DNA of 64,000 bases from Paenibacillus marchantiophytorum (GCF_014640555.1 NZ_BMHE01000015.1:62001-126000), one strand, 5' to 3'; positions 37,564 to 47,940 are shown, counted from the first letter of the stretch. The notes: generated by a model not told the origin, from the sequence alone. Numbers and translations: made by a program.

Positions 37564-38463
37564 ATGCTTACTGGGATTTCGGTTGCATTTATGGGCGGGG
37601 ACGCCCGGCAACTAGAAGTAATTCAGAAATTTACCGAGTTAGATGCAACTGTGACATTAATCGGTTTTGATAATCTCGGAAGGCAGTTCAGCGGTGTTTC
37701 AACGGCTAAACTTGACCCTGTATTACTGCAAACCGTGGACGTACTTATATTACCTGCGGTGGGAACGGATGATTCAGGACAAGTGGAATCTGTGTTCTCC
37801 AATGAAGAAATGAGATTGACCGACGAACACATGGCTGCGCTGCCCAAGCATGCCAAAGTGTACACAGGGATGGCCAAGAATTTTCTTAAAAAGCTCTGCG
37901 CTGCCCATGACATTGAAGTGATTGAGTTATTCGAACGGGATGATATTGCCATCTACAATTCTATTCCGACTGCAGAGGGTGCACTCATGATGGCGATCCA
38001 GAACACAGATATCACAATTCATGGGTCTGTTTGCATGGTTTTAGGTTTTGGACGCACAGGCTTTACAATGGCCAAAACGTTGCAAGGATTAGGGGCGGCC
38101 GTCAAGGTTGGCGTAAGGAAGCCAGAGCATTTTGCGAGAGCGTGGGAGATGGGTTTTCAGCCTTTTTATACAAAGGACTTGTACCCGGAAGTGGGGAATA
38201 TTGACTTGCTTTTTAACACAATTCCGACTATGATAGTCACAGCGCAAGTTATTACCAATATCCCACATCGCGCGCTCATCATCGATTTGGCTTCTAAACC
38301 TGGTGGAACGGACTTCCGATTCGCTGAGAAAAGAGGCATTAAAGCGATGCTCGCGCCCGGTCTACCTGGCATCGTCGCCCCCAAAACAGCTGGCCGCATC
38401 ATGGCAAACACATTAAGTCAGCTGATCGAGGAAGACTTCAAAGACAGGAGCGATGTGGAATGA
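37564..38463 (+). CDS. spoVFA: Dipicolinate synthase subunit A (SpoVFA/DpaA)
   Basis: SpoVFA with SpoVFB oxidises dihydrodipicolinate to dipicolinic acid in the mother cell; the acid then fills the spore core as a calcium chelate. The 299-residue protein has an N-terminal Rossmann-like domain and a clear NAD(P)-binding motif in GSVCMVLGFGRTGFTMAKTL near 160. AAAGGGGTG precedes the ATG. The stop overlaps spoVFB by 4 nt. The gene indicates an endospore former. Confidence 0.96.
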   Translation: MLTGISVAFMGGDARQLEVIQKFTELDATVTLIGFDNLGRQFSGVSTAKLDPVLLQTVDVLILPAVGTDDSGQVESVFSNEEMRLTDEHMAALPKHAKVYTGMAKNFLKKLCAAHDIEVIELFERDDIAIYNSIPTAEGALMMAIQNTDITIHGSVCMVLGFGRTGFTMAKTLQGLGAAVKVGVRKPEHFARAWEMGFQPFYTKDLYPEVGNIDLLFNTIPTMIVTAQVITNIPHRALIIDLASKPGGTDFRFAEKRGIKAMLAPGLPGIVAPKTAGRIMANTLSQLIEEDFKDRSDVE

Positions 38464-39053
38464 ATTGGCAAGGGAAAACGGTCGGTTATGCATTAACCGG
38501 TTCTCACTGTACGCTGGAAGAAGTCATGCCTCAGATTAAGAGATTTGTAGATGCAGGTGCACGTGTGATTCCGATTGTATCCAATTCGGTGATGACTACG
38601 GACACTCGATTTGGCAACTCTGCGGATTGGCAGCAGCAATTAAAGGATATTACAGGCAATCAGATTATCTCTTCGATTGTAGATGCAGAACCACTAGGTC
38701 CATCCAAGTTGCTTGACGTGATGGTTATTGCGCCTTGTACAGGGAATACGACTAGTAAACTAGCAAATGCAATGACTGAAAGTCCTGTACTTATGGCGGC
38801 TAAGGCCCAGATGAGAAATTTGCGTCCGTTGGTTCTAGCTATTTCTACCAATGACGGCCTAGGTTTGAATGCGATGAACATTGCTAAACTTTTAATCACC
38901 AAGAACATTTACTTCGTTCCTTATGGTCAAGACGCCCCTGGAGCCAAACCAAATTCGTTGGTAGCTCGGATGGACTTGATTATGGAAGCCTGTGAAGCTG
39001 CACTGGAAGGTAAGCAATTGCAGCCGATGATTATTGAGAGATTTCAATACTAA
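38460..39053 (+). CDS. spoVFB: Dipicolinate synthase subunit B (SpoVFB/DpaB)
   Basis: The 197-residue protein belongs to the flavoprotein-like family (HFCD fold) and forms dipicolinate synthase with SpoVFA. It opens MNWQGKTVGYALTGSHCTLEEVMPQIKRFVDAG and has the conserved MVIAPCTGNTTSKLANAMTESPVLMAAKAQMR segment. The start overlaps spoVFA by 4 nt. asd follows 36 nt downstream. Confidence 0.96.
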   Translation: MNWQGKTVGYALTGSHCTLEEVMPQIKRFVDAGARVIPIVSNSVMTTDTRFGNSADWQQQLKDITGNQIISSIVDAEPLGPSKLLDVMVIAPCTGNTTSKLANAMTESPVLMAAKAQMRNLRPLVLAISTNDGLGLNAMNIAKLLITKNIYFVPYGQDAPGAKPNSLVARMDLIMEACEAALEGKQLQPMIIERFQY

Positions 39054-39061
39054 TTTATATA
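39034..39061 (+). promoter_or_regulatory. Possible vegetative promoter for asd-dapG-dapA
   Basis: TTGAGA (39034-39039) and TATATA (39056-39061) are 16 nt apart, straddling the spoVFB stop. The lysine pathway genes need vegetative expression independent of the sporulation genes, which makes a promoter here plausible. Confidence 0.4.
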
Positions 39062-39089
39062 TAATCCTTGAAGGGGAGAAACCAGCATA

Positions 39090-40127
39090 ATGTCGAACCA
39101 GAAGCTTTTTAATGTTGCAGTTGTAGGCGCTACAGGCGCAGTAGGAGAACAAATCATCCGTCTATTAGAAGAACGGAATTTCCCCATTAAGGAATTAAAA
39201 TTGCTTTCTTCCGCCCGTTCAGCAGGCGTGAAGATTCCTTTTAAAGGTCAAGATGTGGTTGTTCAAGAAGCCACACCGGAGAGTTTTCAAGGTGTTGATA
39301 TTGCATTGTTTAGTGCAGGCGGGGATGTTACCAAAGCATTAGCTCCTCATGCGGTTCAAGCGGGCACGATTTGTATTGATAACACGAGCGCATACCGTAT
39401 GGATCCAGAAACGCCATTAGTTGTACCAGAAGTTAATGTTGAGAAAATCAATGAACACAAAGGAATTATTGCGAATCCGAACTGTTCCACCATCCAAATG
39501 GTTGCTACACTTAAGCCATTATATGATCGTTATGGGATTTCCCGCGTTATCGTATCTACGTACCAAGCCGTTTCCGGAGCGGGCGCCAAAGCGATTGACG
39601 AAATGCTGAGACAGTCCAAGGAAGTTCTTGAAGGCAATGATGCAAAACCAGATATTTTGCCAGTAGGTTCTCTGCCGGTCAAACATCAAATCGCCTTCAA
39701 TGCGATTCCGCAAATCGACAAATTCCATGAAAATGGTTTTACGAATGAAGAAATGAAAATGATTCTTGAAACGAAAAAAATCATGGGCGATGAGTCCATT
39801 GAAGTTACAGCAACTTGTGTACGCATTCCGGTTGTTTACGGGCATTCTGAGTCCGTCTACGTGGAATTGAAAGAGGATTTTGACATTGAAGAAGTCAAAA
39901 CGTTGCTGGCCAATGCTCCTGGCATTGTGCTAGTCGACAATCCGGAAGAGCAGCAATATCCACTGGCAACAGATGCAGCAGGCAAATTAGAAACTTTCGT
40001 GGGACGTGTACGTCGTGATTTGAGCAATCCCAGAGCATTAAACATGTGGATCGTTTCGGATAACCTGCTGAAAGGCGCAGCTTGGAATGCTGTGCAAATT
40101 GCTGAATATATTGCTATAGAACAATAA
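39090..40127 (+). CDS. asd: Aspartate-semialdehyde dehydrogenase
   Basis: Asd reduces aspartyl phosphate to aspartate semialdehyde on the route to diaminopimelate, lysine, threonine and methionine. The 345-residue protein has the NADP-binding VAVVGATGAVGEQIIRLLEER, the catalytic Cys in ANPNCSTIQMV and the SGAGAKAIDEM segment. AAGGGG lies upstream. Its product is the substrate for DapA two genes downstream. Confidence 0.97.
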   Translation: MSNQKLFNVAVVGATGAVGEQIIRLLEERNFPIKELKLLSSARSAGVKIPFKGQDVVVQEATPESFQGVDIALFSAGGDVTKALAPHAVQAGTICIDNTSAYRMDPETPLVVPEVNVEKINEHKGIIANPNCSTIQMVATLKPLYDRYGISRVIVSTYQAVSGAGAKAIDEMLRQSKEVLEGNDAKPDILPVGSLPVKHQIAFNAIPQIDKFHENGFTNEEMKMILETKKIMGDESIEVTATCVRIPVVYGHSESVYVELKEDFDIEEVKTLLANAPGIVLVDNPEEQQYPLATDAAGKLETFVGRVRRDLSNPRALNMWIVSDNLLKGAAWNAVQIAEYIAIEQ

Positions 40128-40174
40128 TCAGCGCTACTGCGATTAGCAATATGCAGTGACTATGGGGGAAACTC

Positions 40175-41392
40175 ATGCGAATCCTTGTGCAGAAATTCGG
40201 AGGTACTTCGCTTTCCACCGCTTCAGCTAGAGAACACGTTATCGGACATATTCAAGACGCACTCAATCATCCTTATCAATTAGTTGTAGTGGTATCTGCG
40301 ATGGGTAGAAAAGGCGAACCTTATGCGACGGATACGCTCCTTGAGCTCGTTCGAAAGAACGGAGAGGGGCTGCCGGCGCGGGAACTCGACATGCTGATGG
40401 GCTGCGGAGAGTTAATCTCTGCAGTGCATTTGTGCAGCTTGCTGCAAGCAAATGGTATTCGTTCTACCGTTTTGACAGGTGGGCAAGCTGGCATTCATAC
40501 GAATGACGAGTATGGCAACGCGAAGATACTAGCTTTGCAGCCAAACCGAATCCTCGATTTATTGGCACAGGATTTGGTTGTCATTGTGACCGGATTTCAA
40601 GGGAAATCAAGTCAGGATGAATTGACCACACTTGGCAGGGGCGGCAGTGATACGTCCGCAACAGCGCTTGGAGCAGCATTAAAAGCCGAAATCGTCGATA
40701 TATTCACCGATGTGAATGGTATCATGACAGCGGATCCAAGAATTGTAGAAGATGCGAAACCGCTTGTTCGTGTTAGCTTTGCTGAGATTTGCAATATGGC
40801 TCACAATGGTGCGAAGGTCATTCATCCTCGTGCTGTTGAAGTTGCTATGCAGGCGAATATCCCAATTCGCGTGCGCTCTACGTTTTCGAAGGAAGAGGGA
40901 ACATTGGTTACAGCTTCTGACAGTATGCCGAAGGAACGCAGCCAAGTAAGAGATTGTTTCGTTACAGGAATTGCCCATTTTACGAATATTACACAGATTC
41001 AAGTTGCGGCAGTAGAAGGGCAATTTGACCTTCAGCTTCGTGTGTTCAAGACGATGGCGCAGCATCAGATCAGTGTTGATTTTATTAATGTAAATCCGTC
41101 AGCGGTGGTCTATACGGTGTTTGATCATGAGGCGGAGCGAGCAGTCAAACTCCTAAGAGATCAAGGTTACGAGCCTAGGGCTTTAAGCGGGTGCGCCAAA
41201 GTTTCCGTTATCGGCGGGGGAATTAACGGTGTCCCAGGGATCATGGCACATATTGTTGAAGCCTTGACCGAAGAAGACATTCGAATCCTTCAATCAGCTG
41301 ACTCGAATACAACGATTTGGGTACTTGTTCAAGGTGAAGATATGATTAAATCTGTCAAAGCCTTGCATCATAAATTTAATTTATCGAAATGA
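40175..41392 (+). CDS. dapG: Aspartate kinase (DapG type)
   Basis: Aspartokinase phosphorylates aspartate, the first step of the pathway. The 405-residue protein has the kinase start ILVQKFGGTSLS, the substrate region GRGGSDTSATALGAALKAE with DVNGIMTADPR, and two C-terminal ACT domains at about 265-400 that bind effectors. In B. subtilis the isozyme at this locus is the diaminopimelate-sensitive DapG, and the same is inferred here from the operon. Confidence 0.95.
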   Translation: MRILVQKFGGTSLSTASAREHVIGHIQDALNHPYQLVVVVSAMGRKGEPYATDTLLELVRKNGEGLPARELDMLMGCGELISAVHLCSLLQANGIRSTVLTGGQAGIHTNDEYGNAKILALQPNRILDLLAQDLVVIVTGFQGKSSQDELTTLGRGGSDTSATALGAALKAEIVDIFTDVNGIMTADPRIVEDAKPLVRVSFAEICNMAHNGAKVIHPRAVEVAMQANIPIRVRSTFSKEEGTLVTASDSMPKERSQVRDCFVTGIAHFTNITQIQVAAVEGQFDLQLRVFKTMAQHQISVDFINVNPSAVVYTVFDHEAERAVKLLRDQGYEPRALSGCAKVSVIGGGINGVPGIMAHIVEALTEEDIRILQSADSNTTIWVLVQGEDMIKSVKALHHKFNLSK

Positions 41393-41419
41393 AAATAGGA
41401 AATTCAGGAGGTGCAAACG

Positions 41420-42283
41420 GTGGATTTCGGAAGAGTAGTCACAGCTATGGTCACTCCGTTTGACGATCAATTACAAGTCAATTGGGATCAAGTAGAACCA
41501 CTTATTAACTATTTAATTGAGGATCAACAGTCGGATAGCCTTGTTATTTGCGGAACAACCGGTGAAGCGCCTACCTTAATGGATGATGAGAAACTCAAGC
41601 TTATTGAGTTATCTGTTCGCTATTCACGTGGACGCTGCAAGATTATTGCAGGCACTGGCAGTAATGATACCTCACATACGATTCACTTTTCCCAAAAGGT
41701 TGAGAAACTTGGGGTAGACGGTTTATTAATCGTAGCTCCTTACTATAACCGTCCTTCGCAAGAAGGGTTGTTTCAGCATTTCAAAGCGGTAGCTGAATCT
41801 GTTCAGACTGCGGTAATCCTGTATAACGTTCCAGGACGTACAGGCGTTAATCTAGATGCGGACACAACGGTTCGTCTTTCCCATATTTCGAATATCGTAG
41901 CCACGAAAGACTGTGCGAATACGGATCAATTGACACGCATTTTGAATGAAGCAGCGCCTGGATTCCTTGTTTACAGCGGGGATGACAGCAATGCTTTGCC
42001 TGCTTTAGCCGTGGGTTGCCAAGGAATTATCAGTGTAGCCAGTCATGTGATTGGAAAAGAAATGCAATCTATGATAAAGTATTATCTAGAAGGCAACATT
42101 CAGCAAGCTGCTGAACTTCATCGTAAGCTTCACCCTCTTTTTACCGGCATTTTCCGTGTACCGAGTCCTGCGCCAATCAAGCATGCGCTCGCACTGAAAG
42201 GGATGGAAACAGGAGGAGTAAGACTTCCGCTAGTTCGCGTATCCGAGCAAGAAGGACAATTCATCCAATCACTTTTTGTATGA
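41420..42283 (+). CDS. dapA: 4-hydroxy-tetrahydrodipicolinate synthase
   Basis: DapA condenses pyruvate with aspartate semialdehyde. The 287-residue (beta/alpha)8 protein has the GTTGEAPTL motif, the Tyr in PYYNRPSQEGLFQHFKAVAE, LYNVPGRTGVNL, and the Schiff-base Lys in VATKDCANTDQL. The start is GTG 41420, 8 nt after AGGAGG; the in-frame GTG at 41411 is part of the ribosome site. The product also feeds dipicolinate synthesis by SpoVFAB. Confidence 0.96.
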   Translation: MDFGRVVTAMVTPFDDQLQVNWDQVEPLINYLIEDQQSDSLVICGTTGEAPTLMDDEKLKLIELSVRYSRGRCKIIAGTGSNDTSHTIHFSQKVEKLGVDGLLIVAPYYNRPSQEGLFQHFKAVAESVQTAVILYNVPGRTGVNLDADTTVRLSHISNIVATKDCANTDQLTRILNEAAPGFLVYSGDDSNALPALAVGCQGIISVASHVIGKEMQSMIKYYLEGNIQQAAELHRKLHPLFTGIFRVPSPAPIKHALALKGMETGGVRLPLVRVSEQEGQFIQSLFV

Positions 42284-42295
42284 TAACGCCTAATG

Positions 42296-42327
42296 AATCG
42301 GTGCTTCCGGCATCGGTTTTCTTTTTT
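42296..42327 (+). terminator. Intrinsic terminator after dapA
   Basis: AATCGGTGC (42296-42304) pairs with GCATCGGTT (42310-42318) using two wobble pairs, followed by a T-rich tract. Confidence 0.8.
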
Positions 42328-42355
42328 TGGGGAAACTAATGTAATCGGTATTAAC

Positions 42356-42385
42356 TTGTATTTGTAGTTTTTTTTCATGTATAAT
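42356..42385 (+). promoter_or_regulatory. Probable SigA promoter for the RNase J gene
   Basis: TTGTAT (42356-42361) and TATAAT (42380-42385) are 18 nt apart. The leader to the TTG start would be about 60 nt. Confidence 0.7.
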
Positions 42386-42453
42386 GGTTGCAAGTGACTA
42401 GTTCGGTTTTTTCATTTAAAATTCGTCGTCCAATCTTAGAAGGAGGTATATTC

Positions 42454-44130
42454 TTGTCCAAAAAAAATATTGATAAACTTTTGATCTTCGCTCTTGGCGG
42501 CGTGGGCGAAATCGGAAAAAATATGTATTGCGTTCAGTATGCGAACGATATCATCGTCATTGATAGTGGATTGAAATTTCCAGAGGAGGACATGCTGGGG
42601 ATCGACATTGTCATTCCGGATATCGGCTACTTAACAGAGAATCGGGATAAAGTACGCGGAATTATTATCACGCACGGCCATGAAGATCACATCGGCGGCT
42701 TACCTTATGTGCTTAAGCACCTTAATGTTCCTTTGTATGCAACTAAGCTAACAATGGGGCTTATCGAAGCTAAGCTGAAAGAGGCGAATTTGCTCGGAAC
42801 TACGAACAGAATCGTTATTAACTCAGAAACTGTTCTTTCCTTAGGTGTACTTACGGCTTCGTTCTTCAAAACAAATCACAGCATTCCTGATTCTGTTGGT
42901 GTCGCTTTGGACACACCAGAAGGCGTAGTTGTTCACACAGGAGATTTCAAATTTGATCAAACACCTGTGAATGATCAATATGCGGACTTGCACCGTATGG
43001 CAGAAATCGGGAAGAAAGGCGTTCTTGCCTTGCTTTCCGATAGTACGAATGCAGAACGTCCAGGCTACACTGGCTCTGAGCGCAGTGTTGGAATTGAAAT
43101 TGAAGAAGTTTTCCGTAAAGCTAAGCAAAGAGTTGTTATCGCGACATTCGCTTCGAACATTCACCGTGTACAACAGGTGTTCGATGCAGCCGCGGCAACA
43201 AATCGTAAAGTAACGGTAATCGGTCGCAGTATGGTGAACGTAGTTTCGATTGCTAGCGAGTTAGGGTACTTGCACATTCCGGACGGCATGCTTATTGAGC
43301 CTGAAGAAGTGAACAAGCTTGCTGCTGACCGTGTGGTTATTCTTTCAACAGGAAGCCAAGGCGAGCCGATGTCTGCGTTAACAAGAATGGCACGTTCCAC
43401 TCATCGTAAAATCGATATTTTACCGGGTGATACGGTTATTATTGCAGCGACGCCAATTCCGGGCAATGAGCGTTATGTAGGGCGTACCGTTGATGAGCTA
43501 TTCCGAATTGGTGCTAATGTCATTTACGGACCAGGTTCTGTAACTGGTGTCCACGTATCTGGTCACGGCAGCCAAGAAGAATTGAAATTAATGCTCAATC
43601 TGATAAAGCCTAAATATTTTATTCCGATTCATGGCGAATATCGCATGCTGCGTCAACATGCCATTCTTGCCGAATCTGTCGGCATTCCTAAAGAAGATAT
43701 TTTTATGTGCGATATCGGCGACACAGTAGAAGTTCAGCACGGAGTTGCTCGCAAAGGCTCTAAAGTTCAAAGCGGCAACATTCTGATTGATGGACTCGGT
43801 GTAGGAGATGTAGGCAACATCGTGTTGCGCGACCGTAAGCTGCTGTCTCAAGATGGTATTCTGGTGGTCGTCGTTACACTAAGCAAACAAGATGGCAAAA
43901 TCTTATCCGGACCGGATATTATCTCCCGTGGATTCGTCTATGTACGTGAATCTGAGGGTCTCTTGGAAGAAGCCAATCGTATTGTAACAAATACATTAAC
44001 GAAATTAATGAACGAAAATGTAAATGAATGGGCATCTTTAAAAACAAACGTGAAAGATGTTCTCGGACGTTTTTTATATGAACAAACCAGAAGAAGACCA
44101 ATGATCCTTCCTATTATCATGGAAGTCTAG
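42454..44130 (+). CDS. rnjB: Ribonuclease J
   Basis: RNase J is a metallo-beta-lactamase/beta-CASP nuclease with endonuclease and 5'-3' exonuclease activity. The 558-residue protein has THGHEDHIGGLPY, HTGDFKFDQTP, the LSDSTNAERPG motif, the beta-CASP ASNIHRVQQVFDAAAA region and VSGHGSQEELKLMLNLIKPKYFIPIHGEY. I chose TTG 42454, 7 nt after AAGGAGG. The locus after dapA matches rnjB of B. subtilis; sequence alone does not separate rnjA from rnjB. Confidence 0.94.
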   Translation: MSKKNIDKLLIFALGGVGEIGKNMYCVQYANDIIVIDSGLKFPEEDMLGIDIVIPDIGYLTENRDKVRGIIITHGHEDHIGGLPYVLKHLNVPLYATKLTMGLIEAKLKEANLLGTTNRIVINSETVLSLGVLTASFFKTNHSIPDSVGVALDTPEGVVVHTGDFKFDQTPVNDQYADLHRMAEIGKKGVLALLSDSTNAERPGYTGSERSVGIEIEEVFRKAKQRVVIATFASNIHRVQQVFDAAAATNRKVTVIGRSMVNVVSIASELGYLHIPDGMLIEPEEVNKLAADRVVILSTGSQGEPMSALTRMARSTHRKIDILPGDTVIIAATPIPGNERYVGRTVDELFRIGANVIYGPGSVTGVHVSGHGSQEELKLMLNLIKPKYFIPIHGEYRMLRQHAILAESVGIPKEDIFMCDIGDTVEVQHGVARKGSKVQSGNILIDGLGVGDVGNIVLRDRKLLSQDGILVVVVTLSKQDGKILSGPDIISRGFVYVRESEGLLEEANRIVTNTLTKLMNENVNEWASLKTNVKDVLGRFLYEQTRRRPMILPIIMEV

Positions 44131-44163
44131 GCTCGAACAGTCACTTGAACCTATGCAAATAGT

Positions 44164-44196
44164 AAAGCTCTCTCCGAATTCGGAGGGGGCTTTTTT
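44164..44196 (+). terminator. Intrinsic terminator after RNase J
   Basis: AAAGCTCTCTCCG (44164-44176) pairs with CGGAGGGGGCTTT (44181-44193) around AATT with T-G wobble pairs, followed by further T residues. Confidence 0.9.
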
Positions 44197-44321
44197 CAAT
44201 GTCGAGGGAACGACTTTCGATGCATGAAAGAACGCAAATTTATTCATACTATGGGAGATTATGATCCGTACATGCATAGCCGTCCAATTGGCCTAGGGCA
44301 GTACGACAAGGGGGAATTCGA

Positions 44322-45056
44322 GTGGCAGCATCAACAGGACCGAAGCAGCAAGAGCCGGAAACAGAGGAAGGGAAAAAGAACCCCGTCCTCGAGAATATTC
44401 AACAGTTGGGCCAAACCAATACACTTTCAGGCGAATCTAATATTTTCTGCCTTACGATTATTGGACAAGTGGAAGGGCATATCGTACTCCCACCTCAAAA
44501 TAAGACAACAAAATATGAGCATTTAATTCCACAGCTCGTGGCAGCTGAGCAAAATCCGAAAATTGAAGGCGTCATGATTATCCTCAATACGGTGGGAGGA
44601 GACGTTGAAGCAGGTTTAGCCATTGCAGAGATGGTGGCTACGCTGTCCAAACCGACTATTGCCCTCGTGCTAGGCGGGGGACATAGCATAGGGGTTCCAA
44701 TTGCCGTCTCAGCGAATTATTCCATTATCGCGGAAACGGCAACAATGACGATCCATCCGATCCGATTGAATGGGTTAATTATCGGCGTTCCTCAAACGTT
44801 TGAATATTTGGATAAAATGCAGGAGCGTGTCGTTCGATTTGTAACGAAACATTCCAATGTGACGGAAGATAAATTTAAAGAGCTAATGTTCAAAACGGGA
44901 GAGCTCACGAGAGATATCGGAACTACCGTTATTGGGGTTGATGCCGTTAAATATGGTCTAATTGATCAAGTCGGTGGCATCGGAGATGCCATTCGAGAGC
45001 TGAATAAGCGGATTGATGCTAAGAAAGCATCTCCCAATGGAGGATTGGTGCAATGA
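44322..45056 (+). CDS. tepA: ClpP-family serine protease TepA (YmfB)
   Basis: The 244-residue protein has a Clp/crotonase fold. Ser is in [12 protein letters not shown] where ClpP has its nucleophile, His in [12 protein letters not shown] where ClpP has its base, and [17 protein letters not shown] binds substrate. B. subtilis TepA is linked to protein translocation and small acid-soluble protein degradation during outgrowth. Translation starts at GTG 44322 after AAGGGGGA. The gene follows RNase J as in B. subtilis. Confidence 0.9.
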   Translation: MAASTGPKQQEPETEEGKKNPVLENIQQLGQTNTLSGESNIFCLTIIGQVEGHIVLPPQNKTTKYEHLIPQLVAAEQNPKIEGVMIILNTVGGDVEAGLAIAEMVATLSKPTIALVLGGGHSIGVPIAVSANYSIIAETATMTIHPIRLNGLIIGVPQTFEYLDKMQERVVRFVTKHSNVTEDKFKELMFKTGELTRDIGTTVIGVDAVKYGLIDQVGGIGDAIRELNKRIDAKKASPNGGLVQ

Positions 45057-45292
45057 TTCATTACTCTGTGCTGCCAATGGAAGTGGTATTTGAGGGGATC
45101 GAGACCTACGAGCCCAAGTATCTGGAGATCGAGCAAGGCGGCATATCGATGCAGATAGAACCTATTAGCGGCTTTCAAGCACGCATAGTAAGACTATACA
45201 GTTGCAATCCTCAGGACTATTTAAATCGTCAATATGCCCCTGGAACTATTATTTCCTATAGTCCTTTTCCGGAGGCGACTTCATCTATTTAA
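45053..45292 (+). CDS. ylzJ: YlzJ-like protein
   Basis: This 79-residue protein matches YlzJ by its start ([15 protein letters not shown]), a central [11 protein letters not shown] segment, a conserved [13 protein letters not shown] and its place between tepA and spoIIIE. Function is unknown. The ATG overlaps the tepA stop by 4 nt (ATGA), so it is translated with tepA. Confidence 0.88.
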   Translation: MIHYSVLPMEVVFEGIETYEPKYLEIEQGGISMQIEPISGFQARIVRLYSCNPQDYLNRQYAPGTIISYSPFPEATSSI

Positions 45293-45313
45293 AGCGCTGT
45301 TCCTGTATCATCA

Positions 45314-45346
45314 CCCAAGTCCAATATGGTATAATGTGGACTTGGG
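45314..45346 (+). promoter_or_regulatory. Perfect inverted repeat around the spoIIIE -10 box
   Basis: CCCAAGTCC (45314-45322) and GGACTTGGG (45338-45346) are perfect complements 15 nt apart. Between them lies an extended -10, TGG at 45327-45329 followed by TATAAT at 45330-45335; no good -35 is visible. The right arm overlaps the first bases of the ribosome site GGGGGTG (45344-45350). Confidence 0.8.
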
Positions 45347-45356
45347 GGTGACAAGT

Positions 45357-47918
45357 GTGGCGAAACGCAAGAAAAAAGGCAAGGCATTAAAAACGAGCTT
45401 GTTATTCGAGTTGTATGGTATTCTAATCCTGATTTTTTCCGTCATTGCACTTGCGCATCAAGGGCATGTTGGGAATTCTTTGGTGTATCTTTTTCGATTT
45501 TTCGTGGGAACGTGGTATTCGCTAATACCGCTGATTTTCATATATGTGGCTTTGTATGCCATGATCAAGAGAGCTTGGCCGGAAATGATAACACCCAAGA
45601 AAGCAGGCATTTTGCTGTTTATTCTGGGACTTTTGATTAAAAATCAAATCGATTTGTTTGCCCAATTGTATCCGGACGGCGGGTTTGCCTCTGGTAAAGT
45701 CATCTCGTCGACTTGGACGGCTATGTTGGAAGGATTGCATCCAACAGACGCAGGAAAAGCAGCGCTCGAGTATGGTATCGGCGGTGGGATGATTGGCGCA
45801 TTCTTGTATAGTATTTTGTATTTCTTATTCGACTATTTGGGAGCAAGGCTAATCCAATATGCGTTATTTGTGATTGGCTTTATCTTAGCCACGGGCATTT
45901 CTTATATAGATATGGGGAATGTCATTCGAGGCAGATTCAGTAATGTGGGCCAGAATTTCAGAGATAAGATGAAAGAATGGCTGCAGGATCGTGAATCGGG
46001 TCAGCCCCAAACGGCAACAGCAGGAGTTAGTGAGCGAAAGACTAAGAAGCCTACTTACGTACCGGTTGATGATGAATTTGATGAAGAGGTTTTCCAGCCA
46101 GTCAAGAAGGCCAAGAAATCTCCATTATTCATGGAACTGCTTCGACCTATCAAGGAGGGACGCAAGAAAGCTGCTGTTCGTGAGAGCGATGTGAGTGACG
46201 ATAACGAATCGAATGATCTGGATTCCACTGAAACCGCGGAGAAGGTTGTGTATAAGTCCAACGAAGCGAGAGCTGAGTCTGTACCAATGGATGAGGATGT
46301 GCCGGTTACACCGATTATTCGTGATTTTCAGGAGCAGGTATTCCAGGAAGCTCAACAAGCAGTTACCCAGCCCGCTGCGATTCCGATAACGCCTTCACAG
46401 CCAGTTAAGCCTCAATCCGCTGCTGCAACTGGAGATTCAGGGGACGAACCAGTGACGCTGGAATTCCAGGACGCCGTACCTGTTGTCCAAACGCGACCAT
46501 ATGAAATGCCTTCGCTTGATTTGCTTGCCAAACCTGCTGTAGGCAAAGGCAGTGAAATTTCAGACTACAAAGCGAACGCAAGGAAGCTGGAAGCAACGCT
46601 AGAGAGCTTTGGTGTTCGTGCCAAAGTGCTTGAGGTAGTCAGAGGACCAGCAGTAACTCGTTACGAGATACAGCCTGACGTCGGGGTTAAAGTCAGTCGA
46701 ATCGTTTCTTTAACCGATGATATTGCCTTAGCGCTAGCGGCCAAAGATATTCGAATGGAAGCGCCGATTCCCGGCAAAGCCGCGATCGGAATTGAAGTGC
46801 CGAATTTAGAGGTTTCTGTCGTGACAATGCGAGAAGTCATGGAAACGTCCGCTTTTCAGGAATCCAGTTCACGATTATCTGTCGTTTTGGGAAGGGATAT
46901 TTCTGGACAACCTATTGTGGGCAATCTGGCAAGAATGCCTCATCTACTCGTAGCAGGGGCCACAGGTTCAGGAAAATCCGTGTGTATTAACGGGATTATT
47001 ACGAGTATTTTATACAAAGCCAAACCGAATGAAGTCAAGTTTCTTATGATTGACCCTAAGATGGTTGAATTAAATGTGTATAATGGGATACCGCATCTGC
47101 TAGCACCGGTTGTAACAGATCCTCGTAGAGCGTCGCTGGCGCTCAAAAAAGTCGTCGTTGAGATGGAGAAGCGCTATGAGCTGTTCTCGAAGAGCGGAAC
47201 GCGCAATATTGAGGGCTACAATACCATGCTCATAGAGAGCGGCACTGCACCACCGCTTCCTTACTATGTCGTCATCGTAGATGAGTTAGCGGACTTGATG
47301 ATGGTCGCTGCGAACGATGTTGAGGATTCGATCTGTCGTCTAGCCCAAATGGCCCGTGCGGCAGGCATACATTTAATTATTGCCACGCAGAGACCGTCTG
47401 TTGACGTTATTACAGGGGTCATTAAAGCCAATATTCCTTCCCGTATTGCTTTTGGCGTATCGTCTCAAGTGGATTCACGAACAATCTTGGATATGGTTGG
47501 CGCGGAGAAACTGTTAGGCCGAGGGGACATGCTTTACTTGCCTGTAGGTGCTTCCAAGCCAGTTCGTGTGCAAGGGGCCTTTTTATCAGATCAAGAGGTT
47601 GAACATGTCGTGGGCTTTGTACGTACACAGGAACAAGCTAATTATCAAGAAGAAATGGTTCCGCACGTAGAAGAAATGCCAGATCAGCAGAATGAGTTCG
47701 AGGATGAACTTTATGATCAAGCTGTTCAAATCGTCCTGGAAGCCAAGCAAGCATCCGTATCGCTGCTGCAGCGCCGGATGAGAGTCGGCTACACCCGTGC
47801 CGCAAGACTGGTTGATTCGATGGAAGCCAAAGGTGTCGTAGGTCCCTATGAGGGAAGTAAGCCTCGTGAGGTGCTAATGTCCATAGAACAATATCAACAT
47901 AATCGGATAAGTTCGTAA
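45357..47918 (+). CDS. spoIIIE: DNA translocase SpoIIIE/FtsK
   Basis: This membrane-anchored ATPase pumps DNA through closing septa and into the forespore. The 853-residue protein has four or five N-terminal membrane helices (about 15-190), an acidic Pro/Gln/Val-rich linker to about 370, then the motor domain with [49 protein letters not shown] and [24 protein letters not shown]. The C-terminal gamma winged-helix domain ([28 protein letters not shown]) reads SRS/KOPS-type sites. Start is GTG 45357, 6 nt after GGGGGTG. Confidence 0.96.
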   Translation: MAKRKKKGKALKTSLLFELYGILILIFSVIALAHQGHVGNSLVYLFRFFVGTWYSLIPLIFIYVALYAMIKRAWPEMITPKKAGILLFILGLLIKNQIDLFAQLYPDGGFASGKVISSTWTAMLEGLHPTDAGKAALEYGIGGGMIGAFLYSILYFLFDYLGARLIQYALFVIGFILATGISYIDMGNVIRGRFSNVGQNFRDKMKEWLQDRESGQPQTATAGVSERKTKKPTYVPVDDEFDEEVFQPVKKAKKSPLFMELLRPIKEGRKKAAVRESDVSDDNESNDLDSTETAEKVVYKSNEARAESVPMDEDVPVTPIIRDFQEQVFQEAQQAVTQPAAIPITPSQPVKPQSAAATGDSGDEPVTLEFQDAVPVVQTRPYEMPSLDLLAKPAVGKGSEISDYKANARKLEATLESFGVRAKVLEVVRGPAVTRYEIQPDVGVKVSRIVSLTDDIALALAAKDIRMEAPIPGKAAIGIEVPNLEVSVVTMREVMETSAFQESSSRLSVVLGRDISGQPIVGNLARMPHLLVAGATGSGKSVCINGIITSILYKAKPNEVKFLMIDPKMVELNVYNGIPHLLAPVVTDPRRASLALKKVVVEMEKRYELFSKSGTRNIEGYNTMLIESGTAPPLPYYVVIVDELADLMMVAANDVEDSICRLAQMARAAGIHLIIATQRPSVDVITGVIKANIPSRIAFGVSSQVDSRTILDMVGAEKLLGRGDMLYLPVGASKPVRVQGAFLSDQEVEHVVGFVRTQEQANYQEEMVPHVEEMPDQQNEFEDELYDQAVQIVLEAKQASVSLLQRRMRVGYTRAARLVDSMEAKGVVGPYEGSKPREVLMSIEQYQHNRISS

Positions 47919-47940
47919 CAGAAATAAGGATTTGAACAAG

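Noticed and set aside
37412-37615. A 67-codon frame between dut and spoVFA
   Set aside because: It runs through the dut terminator and the SigK-like promoter and overlaps spoVFA. No ribosome site or recognisable protein.
44224-44526. A 100-codon frame before and into tepA
   Set aside because: It lacks a convincing ribosome site and its second half is out-of-frame tepA. The first 30 codons could be a small peptide, but nothing supports this.
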